Source: Alphaproteobacteria bacterium
Lineage (GTDB): Bacteria > Pseudomonadota > Alphaproteobacteria > UBA8366
NCBI GenBank assembly: GCA_029861675.1
Contig: JAOTYV010000087.1
Coordinates: 1-15,399, forward strand
Length of the DNA stretch: 15,399 nt
Reading direction: 5' to 3'
Shown: positions 1 through 6,863 of the stretch, in pieces
How positions within the stretch are numbered: position 1 is the stretch's first letter
Layout: every line of letters begins with the position of its first letter
Made by a program: the position numbers and the translations under genes
The notes under the pieces: model-generated
Databases searched by the model: none
The model's input: only the letters and a program-made list of their open reading frames with translations
What the model was told of the DNA's origin: nothing

Positions 1-300
1 GTTCTGATAGATCGTCTTGTGCGGCCAGATGGCGTAGCTCTGGAAGATCATCGACATCCGGCGCTTTTCCGGCGGCAACGAATGACTGGGCGAGGCGATA
101 ACATCGCCGCCGACCCGGATTTCGCCCGCGTCGGGCTCGATGAACCCGGCGACGAGACGGAGCGTCGTCGTCTTTCCGCAGCCGGACGGTCCAAGCAACG
201 CAACCAGTTCGCCATGCTCGATGTTCAGGTTAACCGCGTCGAGCGCCGGCGTTTCGCCGTCATAGGATTTCGTGAGGTTTTGCAGGTTTAAAGTAGCCAT
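1..300 (-). CDS. ABC transporter ATP-binding protein (N-terminal 100 residues, truncated by window edge)
   Basis: This is the nucleotide-binding subunit of an importer; it hydrolyses ATP on the cytoplasmic face to drive the permease encoded just upstream. The start is the ATG at 300-298, and the frame stays open to the window edge. Walker A (GPSGCGKTT) lies at residues 37-45 and the Q-loop glutamine is Q87, in IFQSYAIWPHKTIYQN. That wording around the Q-loop is usual in the FbpC/PotA/PhnT-like subfamily (Fe3+, polyamine, 2-aminoethylphosphonate importers). The ABC signature, Walker B and the regulatory C-terminal domain would lie beyond position 1 and cannot be seen. Only 3 nt separate this start from the permease stop, and no strong ribosome site stands before it, so translational coupling is likely. 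The family is certain; the substrate is not. Confidence 0.93.
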   Translation of the reverse strand, partial: MATLNLQNLTKSYDGETPALDAVNLNIEHGELVALLGPSGCGKTTTLRLVAGFIEPDAGEIRVGGDVIASPSHSLPPEKRRMSMIFQSYAIWPHKTIYQN

Positions 301-303
301 TTT

Positions 304-2034
304 TTATGTTCTCATGAAGTCGCGGCCCAGGATTCGATAGGCGATGATGACGACGAATAGGGTGATGACCATCAGCATCACGCCGAGGGCGGAAACGATG
401 TCGAGCCGGCCCTCCTCGTAAAAATCGAGAATGACCACCGACACCACCTTTGTCTTGGTCGTCCAGAGCAGTACCGACGAACTGAGCTCGCGGATCGACG
501 GCATGAAGATCAGGATCCAGGAGGCGATCAGCCCGGCCTTGAACAGCGGCACGGTGATCTGGGCGAAAACCGCAAGGCGGTTGGCGCCGAGGATGCGCGC
601 GCTTTCCTCGAGTTCCGGGTGAATGCTCATCAGGGCGGCGTTGCTGGTCTGGAAGGCGATCGGCAGGTACTTCGTCAGATAGGCGATGAACAGGATCCAC
701 AGCGTGCCATAAAGCACGACCGGCTCCCGCGTATACGCCGCGAACAATCCGATTGCGAGGACGATGCCCGGAATAGCGATCGGCACGGTGGCGAGAAACG
801 CCATGAACTGATGCCCGCGCACCAGCCGGCGTTGCGAAATATAGGCGATCAATCCGGCGAGCAGCGTGCCGGCGGTCGCCGCCATGGCGCCCAGCAGCAG
901 CGTGTTCCAGATTGAGCCCGACACGGAATCATTGGTGAAGATGAAGTAGTAATGATCCAGCGTCAGGTTCGATAGTTGAACGCCGCCCGTGTAGGTCTTC
1001 ATCAGCGACGTCATGCCGAGCGCCGCGGCCGGCAACAGCAATGAACAGCCTAACGGGGCGATGCAGAGCGCAAACGCAAGCCATCGGTAGGAGCCGAGTT
1101 TCTGCGGTCTCCGGCGCGCGCCCTTGCCGCCGATCGTCGCATAGCCGCGGCGGCCGAGCGCTTTTCGCCGCATCCAGATCAGGCCGATCGCGGCGATCAG
1201 CATCGGCAAGGCGAAAGCGGCGGCGAGTCCGACCTGATAGTCGTCGGACTGCATGAAGGCGCGGATCTGCGTGGTCATGACGTGCTGGCCGGCCGGGATC
1301 GCCAGCATCGCCGGGGTGCTGAAGATGATCATCGCCTCGAGCGACGCCAGAATCAGGCCGGCGAACAAGGCGGGCAGCACCAGCGGCAGCGTCACGCTGA
1401 CCATCGTCGACAGGGTGCCCGCACCCGCGATGTTGGACGCGTCTTCTAGGTCGGAGGAGATGTTGTTGAGGCCCGACAGGGCGACGATGAAAACCAGCGG
1501 AACGACATACAACCCCATCACGAAGATCAGGCCGGGAATCGTAAAGATATCGAACATGTAGGAGTCGGGGCCGGCCCCGGTCACCCATCGGTAGACATGG
1601 TTCAACCAGCCCTCGCGGGGGCCCGCCAGGATGACCCAGGCGGATGCGCCGAGGAATGGCGGCGTAACGAAAGACAGCAGCGCGCCCGTTCTGATCATCC
1701 CGGGAAAGGGGATGTCGGTCCGGGCCACGGCCCAGGCCATCAGCGCGCCGACCACGACGCTTGAAATACCGACCGAGACCGAAACGATAACGGTCCAGAA
1801 AATCGGGCTGACATACAGGTCGTTGGTGAACACCTCGATGAAATTGGCGAAACCGTAATGCCCGGTGACCTCGATCAGGCCGACTTCGTCGGGAACGAAA
1901 ATGCTTTCCTTGATCAGAAAGAACGTCGGTCCGACGATCAGAATGAGCAACAGCACCGCCGTGATCACCCAGACCATGGCGGTCGCGTCCAGAGCCCTGG
2001 CCCGAGCCAGGGTGCGGGTTAGAATCAGTTCCAA
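304..2034 (-). CDS. ABC transporter permease, fused two-domain (FbpB/ThiP type)
   Basis: This 576-residue inner-membrane protein forms the translocation channel of the importer. It holds two consecutive binding-protein-dependent permease domains: hydrophobic segments at about 22-42, 80-104, 115-137, 166-188, 215-240 and 269-288 in the first half, then a basic linker (about 289-315), then a second set from about 316 to 568. Each half carries a cytoplasmic EAA-type loop that contacts the ATPase: EDASNIAGAGTLSTMVSVTLP at 197-217 and EESARILGANRLAVFAQITVP at 476-496. Fused double permeases of this length are typical of the Fe3+/thiamine family, where one gene makes both halves of the channel. The start is a TTG at 2034, chosen because GAAGGA lies six bases upstream; the next in-frame ATG (residue 20) would clip the N-terminal cytoplasmic segment. 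It lies between the binding-protein and ATPase genes, all on the same strand. Confidence 0.94.
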   Translation of the reverse strand: MELILTRTLARARALDATAMVWVITAVLLLILIVGPTFFLIKESIFVPDEVGLIEVTGHYGFANFIEVFTNDLYVSPIFWTVIVSVSVGISSVVVGALMAWAVARTDIPFPGMIRTGALLSFVTPPFLGASAWVILAGPREGWLNHVYRWVTGAGPDSYMFDIFTIPGLIFVMGLYVVPLVFIVALSGLNNISSDLEDASNIAGAGTLSTMVSVTLPLVLPALFAGLILASLEAMIIFSTPAMLAIPAGQHVMTTQIRAFMQSDDYQVGLAAAFALPMLIAAIGLIWMRRKALGRRGYATIGGKGARRRPQKLGSYRWLAFALCIAPLGCSLLLPAAALGMTSLMKTYTGGVQLSNLTLDHYYFIFTNDSVSGSIWNTLLLGAMAATAGTLLAGLIAYISQRRLVRGHQFMAFLATVPIAIPGIVLAIGLFAAYTREPVVLYGTLWILFIAYLTKYLPIAFQTSNAALMSIHPELEESARILGANRLAVFAQITVPLFKAGLIASWILIFMPSIRELSSSVLLWTTKTKVVSVVILDFYEEGRLDIVSALGVMLMVITLFVVIIAYRILGRDFMRT

Positions 2035-2063
2035 TTTTTATCCTTCACCCCAAAAGGAATAAT

Positions 2064-2104
2064 GGCCGGCACGGCGGCTACCCGTGAGGTTCCGCCTGCC
2101 GGCC
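2064..2104 (-). terminator. Hairpin between binding-protein and permease genes
   Basis: The arms GGCCGGCACGGCGG (2064-2077) and CCGCCTGCCGGCC (2092-2104) pair as an 8-bp block plus a 5-bp block, with a single bulged base at 2072 and a 14-nt loop. It sits 10 bases after the binding-protein stop and before the permease start. On the transcribed (minus) strand it is followed by an AT-rich stretch but no clean T run. In importer operons, hairpins at this place usually act as partial terminators or mRNA 3'-end protectors that let the binding protein be made in excess; that role is inferred here. Confidence 0.6.
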
Positions 2105-2113
2105 TATGGTTCT

Positions 2114-3133
2114 TCAGACGCCGAATTTCTTGCGGAAGGTCGTGCGGATTTTTTTCCGCATCTTGGTTGCTTCCGCCGGCGACATGGTCATCAGTTTCAA
2201 CTTGTTGAGCGGCACCTGGCCTTCGGGGTATTTCACGCCCGGATGGCCCACATACAGACCGCGATTGGTGAGGATCTGCTGTGCCTCCTTGCTGAAGGTC
2301 CAGTCGGCGAAAATCTTCGCGGCATTCGGATGCGGCGCGGATTTGAAGATCGCCTGCGGGGAAATGATGAAGGGCACGCCTTCCTTGGGCAGCAACATCT
2401 TGACCTTTTCGCCCTTCTTGATGGCGTTAAACAACGTATAGCTGGCGGTGCCCGAGGTTACGTCGGATTCGCCGCGCACCAGATAGGTCGTGGTGTCGAC
2501 GGCCGATTGCACGACCCGGGGTTTCAGAGCCGACAGCTTGTCCATGAATTCCCAGCCGAATTTTTTCACCAGCATGGACATGCCGACACTGACCGACCCG
2601 CTGTAGCTCGGATGGGCGTTGACGATCTTGCCTTGCCATTTCGGGTCGAGCAGGTCGAGCCAACTCGTTGGAATGTCGCCCCCTTTGACCTTGGTCGTGT
2701 TGTAGGCGGGGACATAGGCAAAGGAACGCAGGACGGTCCAATATCCTCCTTCACCCTTGAAGGCGGCGGGGAATTTTTCGGTTCCCTCAGGCGCGTATTT
2801 GATAAAGACGCCCTGTTTTTGCAGCGTCAGGAAGTGACCGGCATTCGAGGTGTGCAGGATGTCCGCTTCGAAAATTTTCGACTTGGCTTCCTGGACCCAG
2901 CGTTTGTACAGCTTGCCCGAGCCGCTGCGGTGGAGCACGCATTCAAAGCCCATTTTCTTATCGTTGAAGGCGTTGCACATCTGTTGGGCGATTGGCAGCG
3001 AAATCGACGAATACCAAACAACTTTGCCTTCTTTCTTTGCCATGGCCAAATCGCCGCCAGCCCAGGCCGGAGATGTGGCAAGCCCCAGCAGAACGCCCGA
3101 TTTCAGAGCGATGCCCAGAACTCTCTTAATCAT
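2114..3133 (-). CDS. Extracellular solute-binding protein, Fe3+/phosphonate/polyamine-type family
   Basis: This 339-residue periplasmic binding protein delivers substrate to the permease/ATPase encoded downstream. The start is the ATG at 3133: GGGAG stands seven bases before it and a classic signal peptide follows (basic MIKR, hydrophobic 5-20, cleavage likely after SPAWA at residue 25). A longer open frame exists upstream to 3256 but is AT-rich and contains the promoter. The mature fold begins AKKEGKVVWYSS (32-43), the usual opening of the Fbp-like cluster, and DLLDPKWQGKI (160-170) is another family hallmark. In iron-binding FbpA relatives, a Tyr-Tyr pair near the hinge binds the metal. Here the apparently equivalent region reads GTASYTLFN (228-236), with a single tyrosine, so Fe3+ binding is doubtful and an organic anion or other solute is possible. 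Two cysteines (C52, C65) could form a disulfide. The C-terminus is unusually basic. Family membership is firm, substrate unknown. Confidence 0.93.
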   Translation of the reverse strand: MIKRVLGIALKSGVLLGLATSPAWAGGDLAMAKKEGKVVWYSSISLPIAQQMCNAFNDKKMGFECVLHRSGSGKLYKRWVQEAKSKIFEADILHTSNAGHFLTLQKQGVFIKYAPEGTEKFPAAFKGEGGYWTVLRSFAYVPAYNTTKVKGGDIPTSWLDLLDPKWQGKIVNAHPSYSGSVSVGMSMLVKKFGWEFMDKLSALKPRVVQSAVDTTTYLVRGESDVTSGTASYTLFNAIKKGEKVKMLLPKEGVPFIISPQAIFKSAPHPNAAKIFADWTFSKEAQQILTNRGLYVGHPGVKYPEGQVPLNKLKLMTMSPAEATKMRKKIRTTFRKKFGV

Positions 3134-3151
3134 AATATTTCTCCCTTGAGG

Positions 3152-3175
3152 GGACTCGGGTAAGGAACCGGGTCC
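3152..3175 (-). other. Short imperfect hairpin in the 5' leader of the binding-protein gene
   Basis: GGACTCGG (3152-3159) and CCGGGTCC (3168-3175) pair across an 8-nt loop with one imperfect position. In the mRNA the hairpin lies about 20 nt before the start codon, just upstream of the ribosome site. It could affect translation or mRNA stability, or be chance in GC-rich DNA. No known riboswitch consensus was recognised. Confidence 0.25.
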
Positions 3176-3227
3176 GAGATTTTGTTGCAGGGACGATTTG
3201 ACCCCGATTTTTTTAAATCCGTTTGCT

Positions 3228-3256
3228 ATCATAGCGAATAACGGCTTTCGCGACAA
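3228..3256 (-). promoter_or_regulatory. Sigma-70-like promoter for the ABC importer operon
   Basis: Read on the minus strand, a -35-like TTGTCG (3256-3251) is followed by an exactly 17-bp spacer and a -10-like TATGAT (3233-3228), matching the consensus at 4/6 and 5/6 positions. It lies in the 171-bp gap between the PrpD-family stop and the binding-protein start. The predicted transcript start near 3221 leaves a leader of roughly 88 nt. It would drive the binding protein, permease and ATPase independently of the PrpD-family gene. Confidence 0.55.
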
Positions 3257-3304
3257 ACGGACGGCCTGCGCTCCCAGGGGTTTCGGGGTGCGGAATTGAG
3301 TGGA

Positions 3305-4723
3305 TTACTCGGATTTGGCGAGGCACACCGCCAGTGCCTGGACATCGGCGACTTGATCGAGGCGCCAGACCATCTCGATTGCGGCATCGGTTTTCTCGGC
3401 CGGCCATTCGGCGTAGGCGGCGCAATCGCGGAATTTCTCGGTCACCTCGGCCTCGCTCATGGGATTGGCCTTGCTGCCCTTGCCGTAATCCGCGCGGCCC
3501 GACAGGGTGGTGCCGTCCTTGAGGTCGATCTCGATGAAGGCGGTGACGATCGTGCAGTCGAGTTCTCTGCCGTCCGCTTCCGAGAACGACGTGTAGTCGA
3601 TCAGCGAGATCAGGCGCTGCATTTCCGGCTGGGCGACGAAGGCGTCGGTGAAATCGGCGAGCACCAGTGTGCGCTGCATTAGAAGCGCGGCGAGACAGAA
3701 TTCCAGGCTGAATTTCGCTTCCAGCAAATTCGTCGGATTGTGATGAAACAGGGTGGTGTTGATGTTCTCGCTGGTCTTGACCCGAAGCCGGGCGACCTGG
3801 TCGGCCGTGACGTCATGGTCGGCGATCAGTTGCAGCGTCATCGTCATCGCCGGATGGCCAAGGCTGCCGGTGGGCCAGGGCTTGAGCCAAATGCCGCGGT
3901 CGACGAACGACCAGGGATTGCCGAGCTTGTCGCGCAGGCGCGGTTCCTCGTATCCGCCGCCTTCGGCCTGGTAGAAGCCCTTGGGCGATTCGAGGATGAC
4001 CGGCGAGGCGGTAAAACCCATCCGGCCGAGATCGGCTGCCGCGACGCCGCATTCCGCCGATCGGCCGGCCTGCATCGGTTTCATCATCGTGCCGTAGTTT
4101 GCCTGCAGGCCGCAGCTTTGACTGGCGGCGATGCCGAGCGCCATCCGCGCGGTGCCGGTGTCGAGTCCATAGAGATTGGCGACGCCGGCCGCCGCACCCA
4201 ACATGCCGCAGGTTCCCGTGCCGTGGAACCCGTTCAGGATATGCCGGACATCGGTGGCGTCGAAGATGCGGCATGCCGCTTCGACACCGACGTGGTAGGC
4301 CGTGAGCAAATCCCTGCCCGAGCGTCCGCCGGCTTCGGCCGCGGCCAGCACCGCGGGCAGAACCGGGCTGGTCGGATGCACGGCCTGATAGCGGCCGGTC
4401 TCGGCCTGCAGGGTGTCGTCGAAATCGTCGGCGTGCATCCCTGTGCCATTGGCGAGCGCGGCAAACCGCGGCGTCGACCGCATCCCGGTTCCGATCACCG
4501 TCGCCCCGTCGGCGTCACCGCCAATGTCGGCGAGATATCGCTGGGTGATCTGGCTGCTTTTCGCCCGCGCGCCGGCCAGCGAACACGCGAGGCCGTCCAG
4601 GATGTTCTTCTTGCCGAGCTGCATGACGTCGCCGGGAATGTCGTCATACCCGGTCGCGCTGGCGAATTGCGCCACATAGGCGGTCAGCGACTCTTGCTCT
4701 TCGGCGTGCGGCGTGTCGGTCAT
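3305..4723 (-). CDS. MmgE/PrpD family protein (2-methylcitrate dehydratase-like)
   Basis: The protein has 472 residues, the usual family length. Known members are cofactor-free dehydratases or decarboxylases of small tricarboxylic acids (2-methylcitrate dehydratase PrpD, cis-aconitate decarboxylase); many have no known substrate. Visible family blocks are the all-helical N-terminal domain with ANGTGMHADDFDDT (91-104) and HPTSPVLPAVLA (116-127), then GFHGTGTCGMLGAA (165-178) and GTMMKPMQAGRSAECG (211-226). The ATG at 4723 is preceded by AGGA eight bases upstream. The open frame continues upstream to 4978, but that extension crosses the intergenic region and overlaps the divergent CoA-transferase gene, so it was rejected. 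No PrpB, PrpC or AcnD gene is nearby, so this is not a methylcitrate-cycle operon. Divergent pairing with a CoA-transferase suggests a branched or unsaturated organic acid, which is inference. Confidence 0.92.
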   Translation of the reverse strand: MTDTPHAEEQESLTAYVAQFASATGYDDIPGDVMQLGKKNILDGLACSLAGARAKSSQITQRYLADIGGDADGATVIGTGMRSTPRFAALANGTGMHADDFDDTLQAETGRYQAVHPTSPVLPAVLAAAEAGGRSGRDLLTAYHVGVEAACRIFDATDVRHILNGFHGTGTCGMLGAAAGVANLYGLDTGTARMALGIAASQSCGLQANYGTMMKPMQAGRSAECGVAAADLGRMGFTASPVILESPKGFYQAEGGGYEEPRLRDKLGNPWSFVDRGIWLKPWPTGSLGHPAMTMTLQLIADHDVTADQVARLRVKTSENINTTLFHHNPTNLLEAKFSLEFCLAALLMQRTLVLADFTDAFVAQPEMQRLISLIDYTSFSEADGRELDCTIVTAFIEIDLKDGTTLSGRADYGKGSKANPMSEAEVTEKFRDCAAYAEWPAEKTDAAIEMVWRLDQVADVQALAVCLAKSE

Positions 4724-4753
4724 GATGGGTGTCCTGTTTGGCGGTTCATTGTG

Positions 4754-4779
4754 GCGGCCACATTGAATGCGGTGGCCGC
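4754..4779. promoter_or_regulatory. Inverted repeat in the divergent PrpD-family/CoA-transferase intergenic region
   Basis: GCGGCCAC (4754-4761) and GTGGCCGC (4772-4779) are perfect 8-bp inverted copies separated by 10 bp, near the middle of the 111-bp region between two divergent starts. The left arm with flanking bases is itself palindromic (GTGGC-G-GCCAC, 4751-4761). The spacing of nearly two helical turns centre to centre suits a dimeric regulator that controls both genes. No regulator gene lies in the window, and no convincing -35/-10 pair was found in this region on either strand. Confidence 0.4.
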
Positions 4780-4834
4780 TTTCCATAGGGTTTTCGGGAA
4801 GACGAGAAAAATCAAACGGAAGTCCGAGGGTATC

Positions 4835-6019
4835 ATGACATTTAAACCGGCATCGGCGGCGCTTTCCAGGTTCAAGGTGATCGATCTGACGCGGGCGCGG
4901 GCGGGGCCCACCGCGGTCCGCCAGTTGGCGGATTGGGGCGCCGAAGTCATCAAGGTCGAGATGCCGGGCGATCCGCAATATTCGGATCTCGCCTCACGGC
5001 ACAGTCCGGATTTCCAGAACCTGCATCGCAACAAGCGGTCGATTACGCTGGATCTGAAGCAAGCCGACGGGATCGCCATTCTAAAAAAGCTGATCGCGGG
5101 GGCGGATGTGGTGGTCGAAAATTACCGGCCCGACGTCAAGATGCGGCTCGGCATCGATTACGAAACCCTGAAGCAGTCCAATCCGGGCCTGGTCTATGCC
5201 AGCATCTCCGGGTTCGGTCAGGACGGACCCTATGCCAACAGGCCGGGTCTCGATCCGATCGTCCAGGGCATGGGCGGCCATATGATGGTGACCGGCGAAC
5301 CGGGCCGCGGCCCGATGCGATCCGGGGCGGCGATTTCCGACGTCACCGCCGGGCTGCTCTGCGCCAACGGCATCGTCACCGCGCTGCTGGAGCGCGAGCA
5401 ATCCGGCCAGGGACAGTGGATCCACACTTCGCTGATCGAGGCGATGATCTTCCTGCTGGATTTTCAGGCGGCGCGCTGGACCATGTCGCAGGATTTGCCG
5501 AAACAGCTCGGCAACAATCATCCGACACACTCGCCGATCGGCGTTTTTAAATCGCGCGACGGCTACGTCACGCTGTCACCGATGCCGGCGATGTGGCCGA
5601 AATTCTGCAAGGCGCTCGGGGCGGAGGAGTTGATCGATCGGGAGGAATTCAAGACGCCGACGGCGCGCTACCACAATCGTCCGGCGCTCAATGCGGAAAT
5701 CGAAAAGATCACGCCGTCCAAGGATACCCAGGACTGGATCGACCTGATGAATGGCGCCGGCATTCCATGCGGACCGATCTATTCCCTGGACCAGACGTTC
5801 GACGATCCGCAGATCAAGCATCTCGGCATTGCCCAGACCGTCGAGTCGCCGGCGCTCGGGCCGACGACGCTCATCGGCCAGCCGATTCACATGAGCCGGA
5901 CACCCAACCACATGGTGAGTGCGAGCCCTGAGAGCGGCGAACATACGGCGGACATTCTCGCGGAACTGGGCCACGACGCGGACAGCATCGCCGATCTGCG
6001 TGAACGCAAGGTGGTGTGA
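4835..6019 (+). CDS. CaiB/BaiF family (class III) acyl-CoA transferase
   Basis: This 394-residue cytoplasmic enzyme would move CoA between carboxylic acids through an aspartyl-CoA thioester intermediate. The start is the ATG at 4835, four bases after GAGGG; the open frame upstream is antisense to the PrpD-family gene and was rejected. Family features in order: ALSRFKVIDLTRARAGPTA (9-27), LADWGAEVIKVEMPGDP (31-47), HRNKRSITLDLK (64-75), ENYRPDV (95-101), PGLVYASISGFGQDGPYA (117-134), and the nucleophile region SGAAISDVTAG (163-173). D169 there aligns with the catalytic Asp of formyl-CoA transferase. GQGQWIHTSLIEAM (191-204) follows. Length and motifs indicate an intact enzyme. The CoA donor and acceptor cannot be read from sequence. 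It is convergent with the crotonase gene and divergent from the PrpD-family gene. Confidence 0.95.
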   Translation: MTFKPASAALSRFKVIDLTRARAGPTAVRQLADWGAEVIKVEMPGDPQYSDLASRHSPDFQNLHRNKRSITLDLKQADGIAILKKLIAGADVVVENYRPDVKMRLGIDYETLKQSNPGLVYASISGFGQDGPYANRPGLDPIVQGMGGHMMVTGEPGRGPMRSGAAISDVTAGLLCANGIVTALLEREQSGQGQWIHTSLIEAMIFLLDFQAARWTMSQDLPKQLGNNHPTHSPIGVFKSRDGYVTLSPMPAMWPKFCKALGAEELIDREEFKTPTARYHNRPALNAEIEKITPSKDTQDWIDLMNGAGIPCGPIYSLDQTFDDPQIKHLGIAQTVESPALGPTTLIGQPIHMSRTPNHMVSASPESGEHTADILAELGHDADSIADLRERKVV

Positions 6020-6025
6020 GGAACC

Positions 6026-6064
6026 GGCAGGCCGCCGATATGAGGAAACGTCAGCGGCCTTGCC
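6026..6064. terminator. Bidirectional hairpin at convergent gene ends
   Basis: GGCAGGCCGC (6026-6035) pairs with GCGGCCTTGCC (6054-6064), a 10-bp stem with one bulged base and an 18-nt loop. It begins 7 bases after the CoA-transferase stop. Its loop ends with the crotonase stop codon (6051-6053), so its right arm is coding for the crotonase C-terminus. On the plus strand a T5 run follows at 6076-6080. The placement fits a shared terminator for the two convergent units. Confidence 0.5.
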
Positions 6065-6815
6065 AGCGCGGCGGGCGTTTTTCCTTGAAGGCGAGGATTC
6101 CCTCCTTCGAATCTTCGCTTTGCAGGATCCGGTCGGCGACGTCGCGCGCCATGTACATCCGGTCCACGAAAGGCAGATGCTCACCGCGGCGGGCCGCTTC
6201 CTTTATGGCGCGCACCGCGAGCGGCGCATTCTCCAGGATCTCGGCCGCCCAGCGTTCGGCCGCCGGGATCAGGTCGTCCGGCGCCACCACTTCGTTGGCA
6301 ATACCGAAGCGGAAACACTCCGATGCCGGGATCGGCTTGCCGCGCATCAGATACGCCATGGCCTGCACCCAGGGGATCGACTGCGCGCACAGCGTCGGCC
6401 CGCTTACCGACGAGATGCCGCGCTTGACCTGCGGCCAGCCGAGCGATGCGCGCTCCGACATGAGGACGATGTCCGAATTGAAGGCGAAGCCGCCCCCTTG
6501 TGCGTAACACGGGCCGTTTATGGCGCAGATAATCGGTTTGTAGATATGGCGCTGGAACAGATACAGCTCGTCATTCGACATCACCTCGCCGTCGTCTTCG
6601 GGCTGGGTTTCGAGCAAATCCTTGCCGCTGCAAAACACCTCGCCGTTGGCGCCGATTACCGCGAGCCAGATGTCGGGATTGCTGTTCACGTCCTGGTAGG
6701 CTTCCTGGACCTCCTTGCGCATGGCACGGTTGATCGCGTTCCGTTTTTCCGGCCGATTGAGGGTGATCCAGGCGACATGCTCCCTGACTTCATATAGTAC
6801 CGCTTCGCCCTGCAT
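6051..6815 (-). CDS. Enoyl-CoA hydratase/isomerase (crotonase) family protein lacking both hydratase glutamates
   Basis: This 254-residue crotonase-fold protein would act on an acyl-CoA thioester. The ATG at 6815 follows AGGTGA five bases upstream. Fold hallmarks are WITLNRPEKRNAIN (16-29), the first oxyanion-hole segment VFCSGKDLLE (60-69), the second in GPCYAQGGGF (101-110), the C-terminal helix region IKEAARRGEHLPF, and the ending SEDSKEGILAFKEKRPPRW. Classical hydratases carry one Glu just after GGG and a second in a PE pair about 20 residues later. By alignment these are A111 (GGGFAF) and Q129 (GWPQV) here. A standard hydratase mechanism is therefore unlikely; isomerase, hydrolase, lyase or another CoA chemistry is more plausible. 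It is the last gene of the minus-strand run, 48 bp after the synthetase CoA-binding subunit, and is probably co-transcribed with it. Confidence 0.92.
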   Translation of the reverse strand: MQGEAVLYEVREHVAWITLNRPEKRNAINRAMRKEVQEAYQDVNSNPDIWLAVIGANGEVFCSGKDLLETQPEDDGEVMSNDELYLFQRHIYKPIICAINGPCYAQGGGFAFNSDIVLMSERASLGWPQVKRGISSVSGPTLCAQSIPWVQAMAYLMRGKPIPASECFRFGIANEVVAPDDLIPAAERWAAEILENAPLAVRAIKEAARRGEHLPFVDRMYMARDVADRILQSEDSKEGILAFKEKRPPRWQGR

Positions 6816-6863
6816 TCGATCTCACCTTTCTTTTTTCGTGGTGCGTTAAGGTTTTCCGCCCAT

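Noticed and set aside
2084..3163. 359-residue plus-strand open frame opposite the binding-protein gene
   Set aside because: It is antisense to a clearly recognisable protein with signal peptide and ribosome site, and its translation shows no family motif. Long antisense frames are expected in GC-rich DNA.
3134..3256. 41-residue N-terminal extension of the Fbp-type binding protein
   Set aside because: It would place the signal peptide internally and overlaps a good promoter. The ATG at 3133 has a strong ribosome site.
3740..4834. Long upstream extension of the CoA-transferase reading frame
   Set aside because: It runs antisense through the PrpD-family gene. The family's usual N-terminus and a ribosome site support the start at 4835.
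4724..4978. 85-residue N-terminal extension of the PrpD-family frame
   Set aside because: It crosses the intergenic region and overlaps the divergent CoA-transferase gene. The ATG at 4723 has a ribosome site and gives the normal family length.
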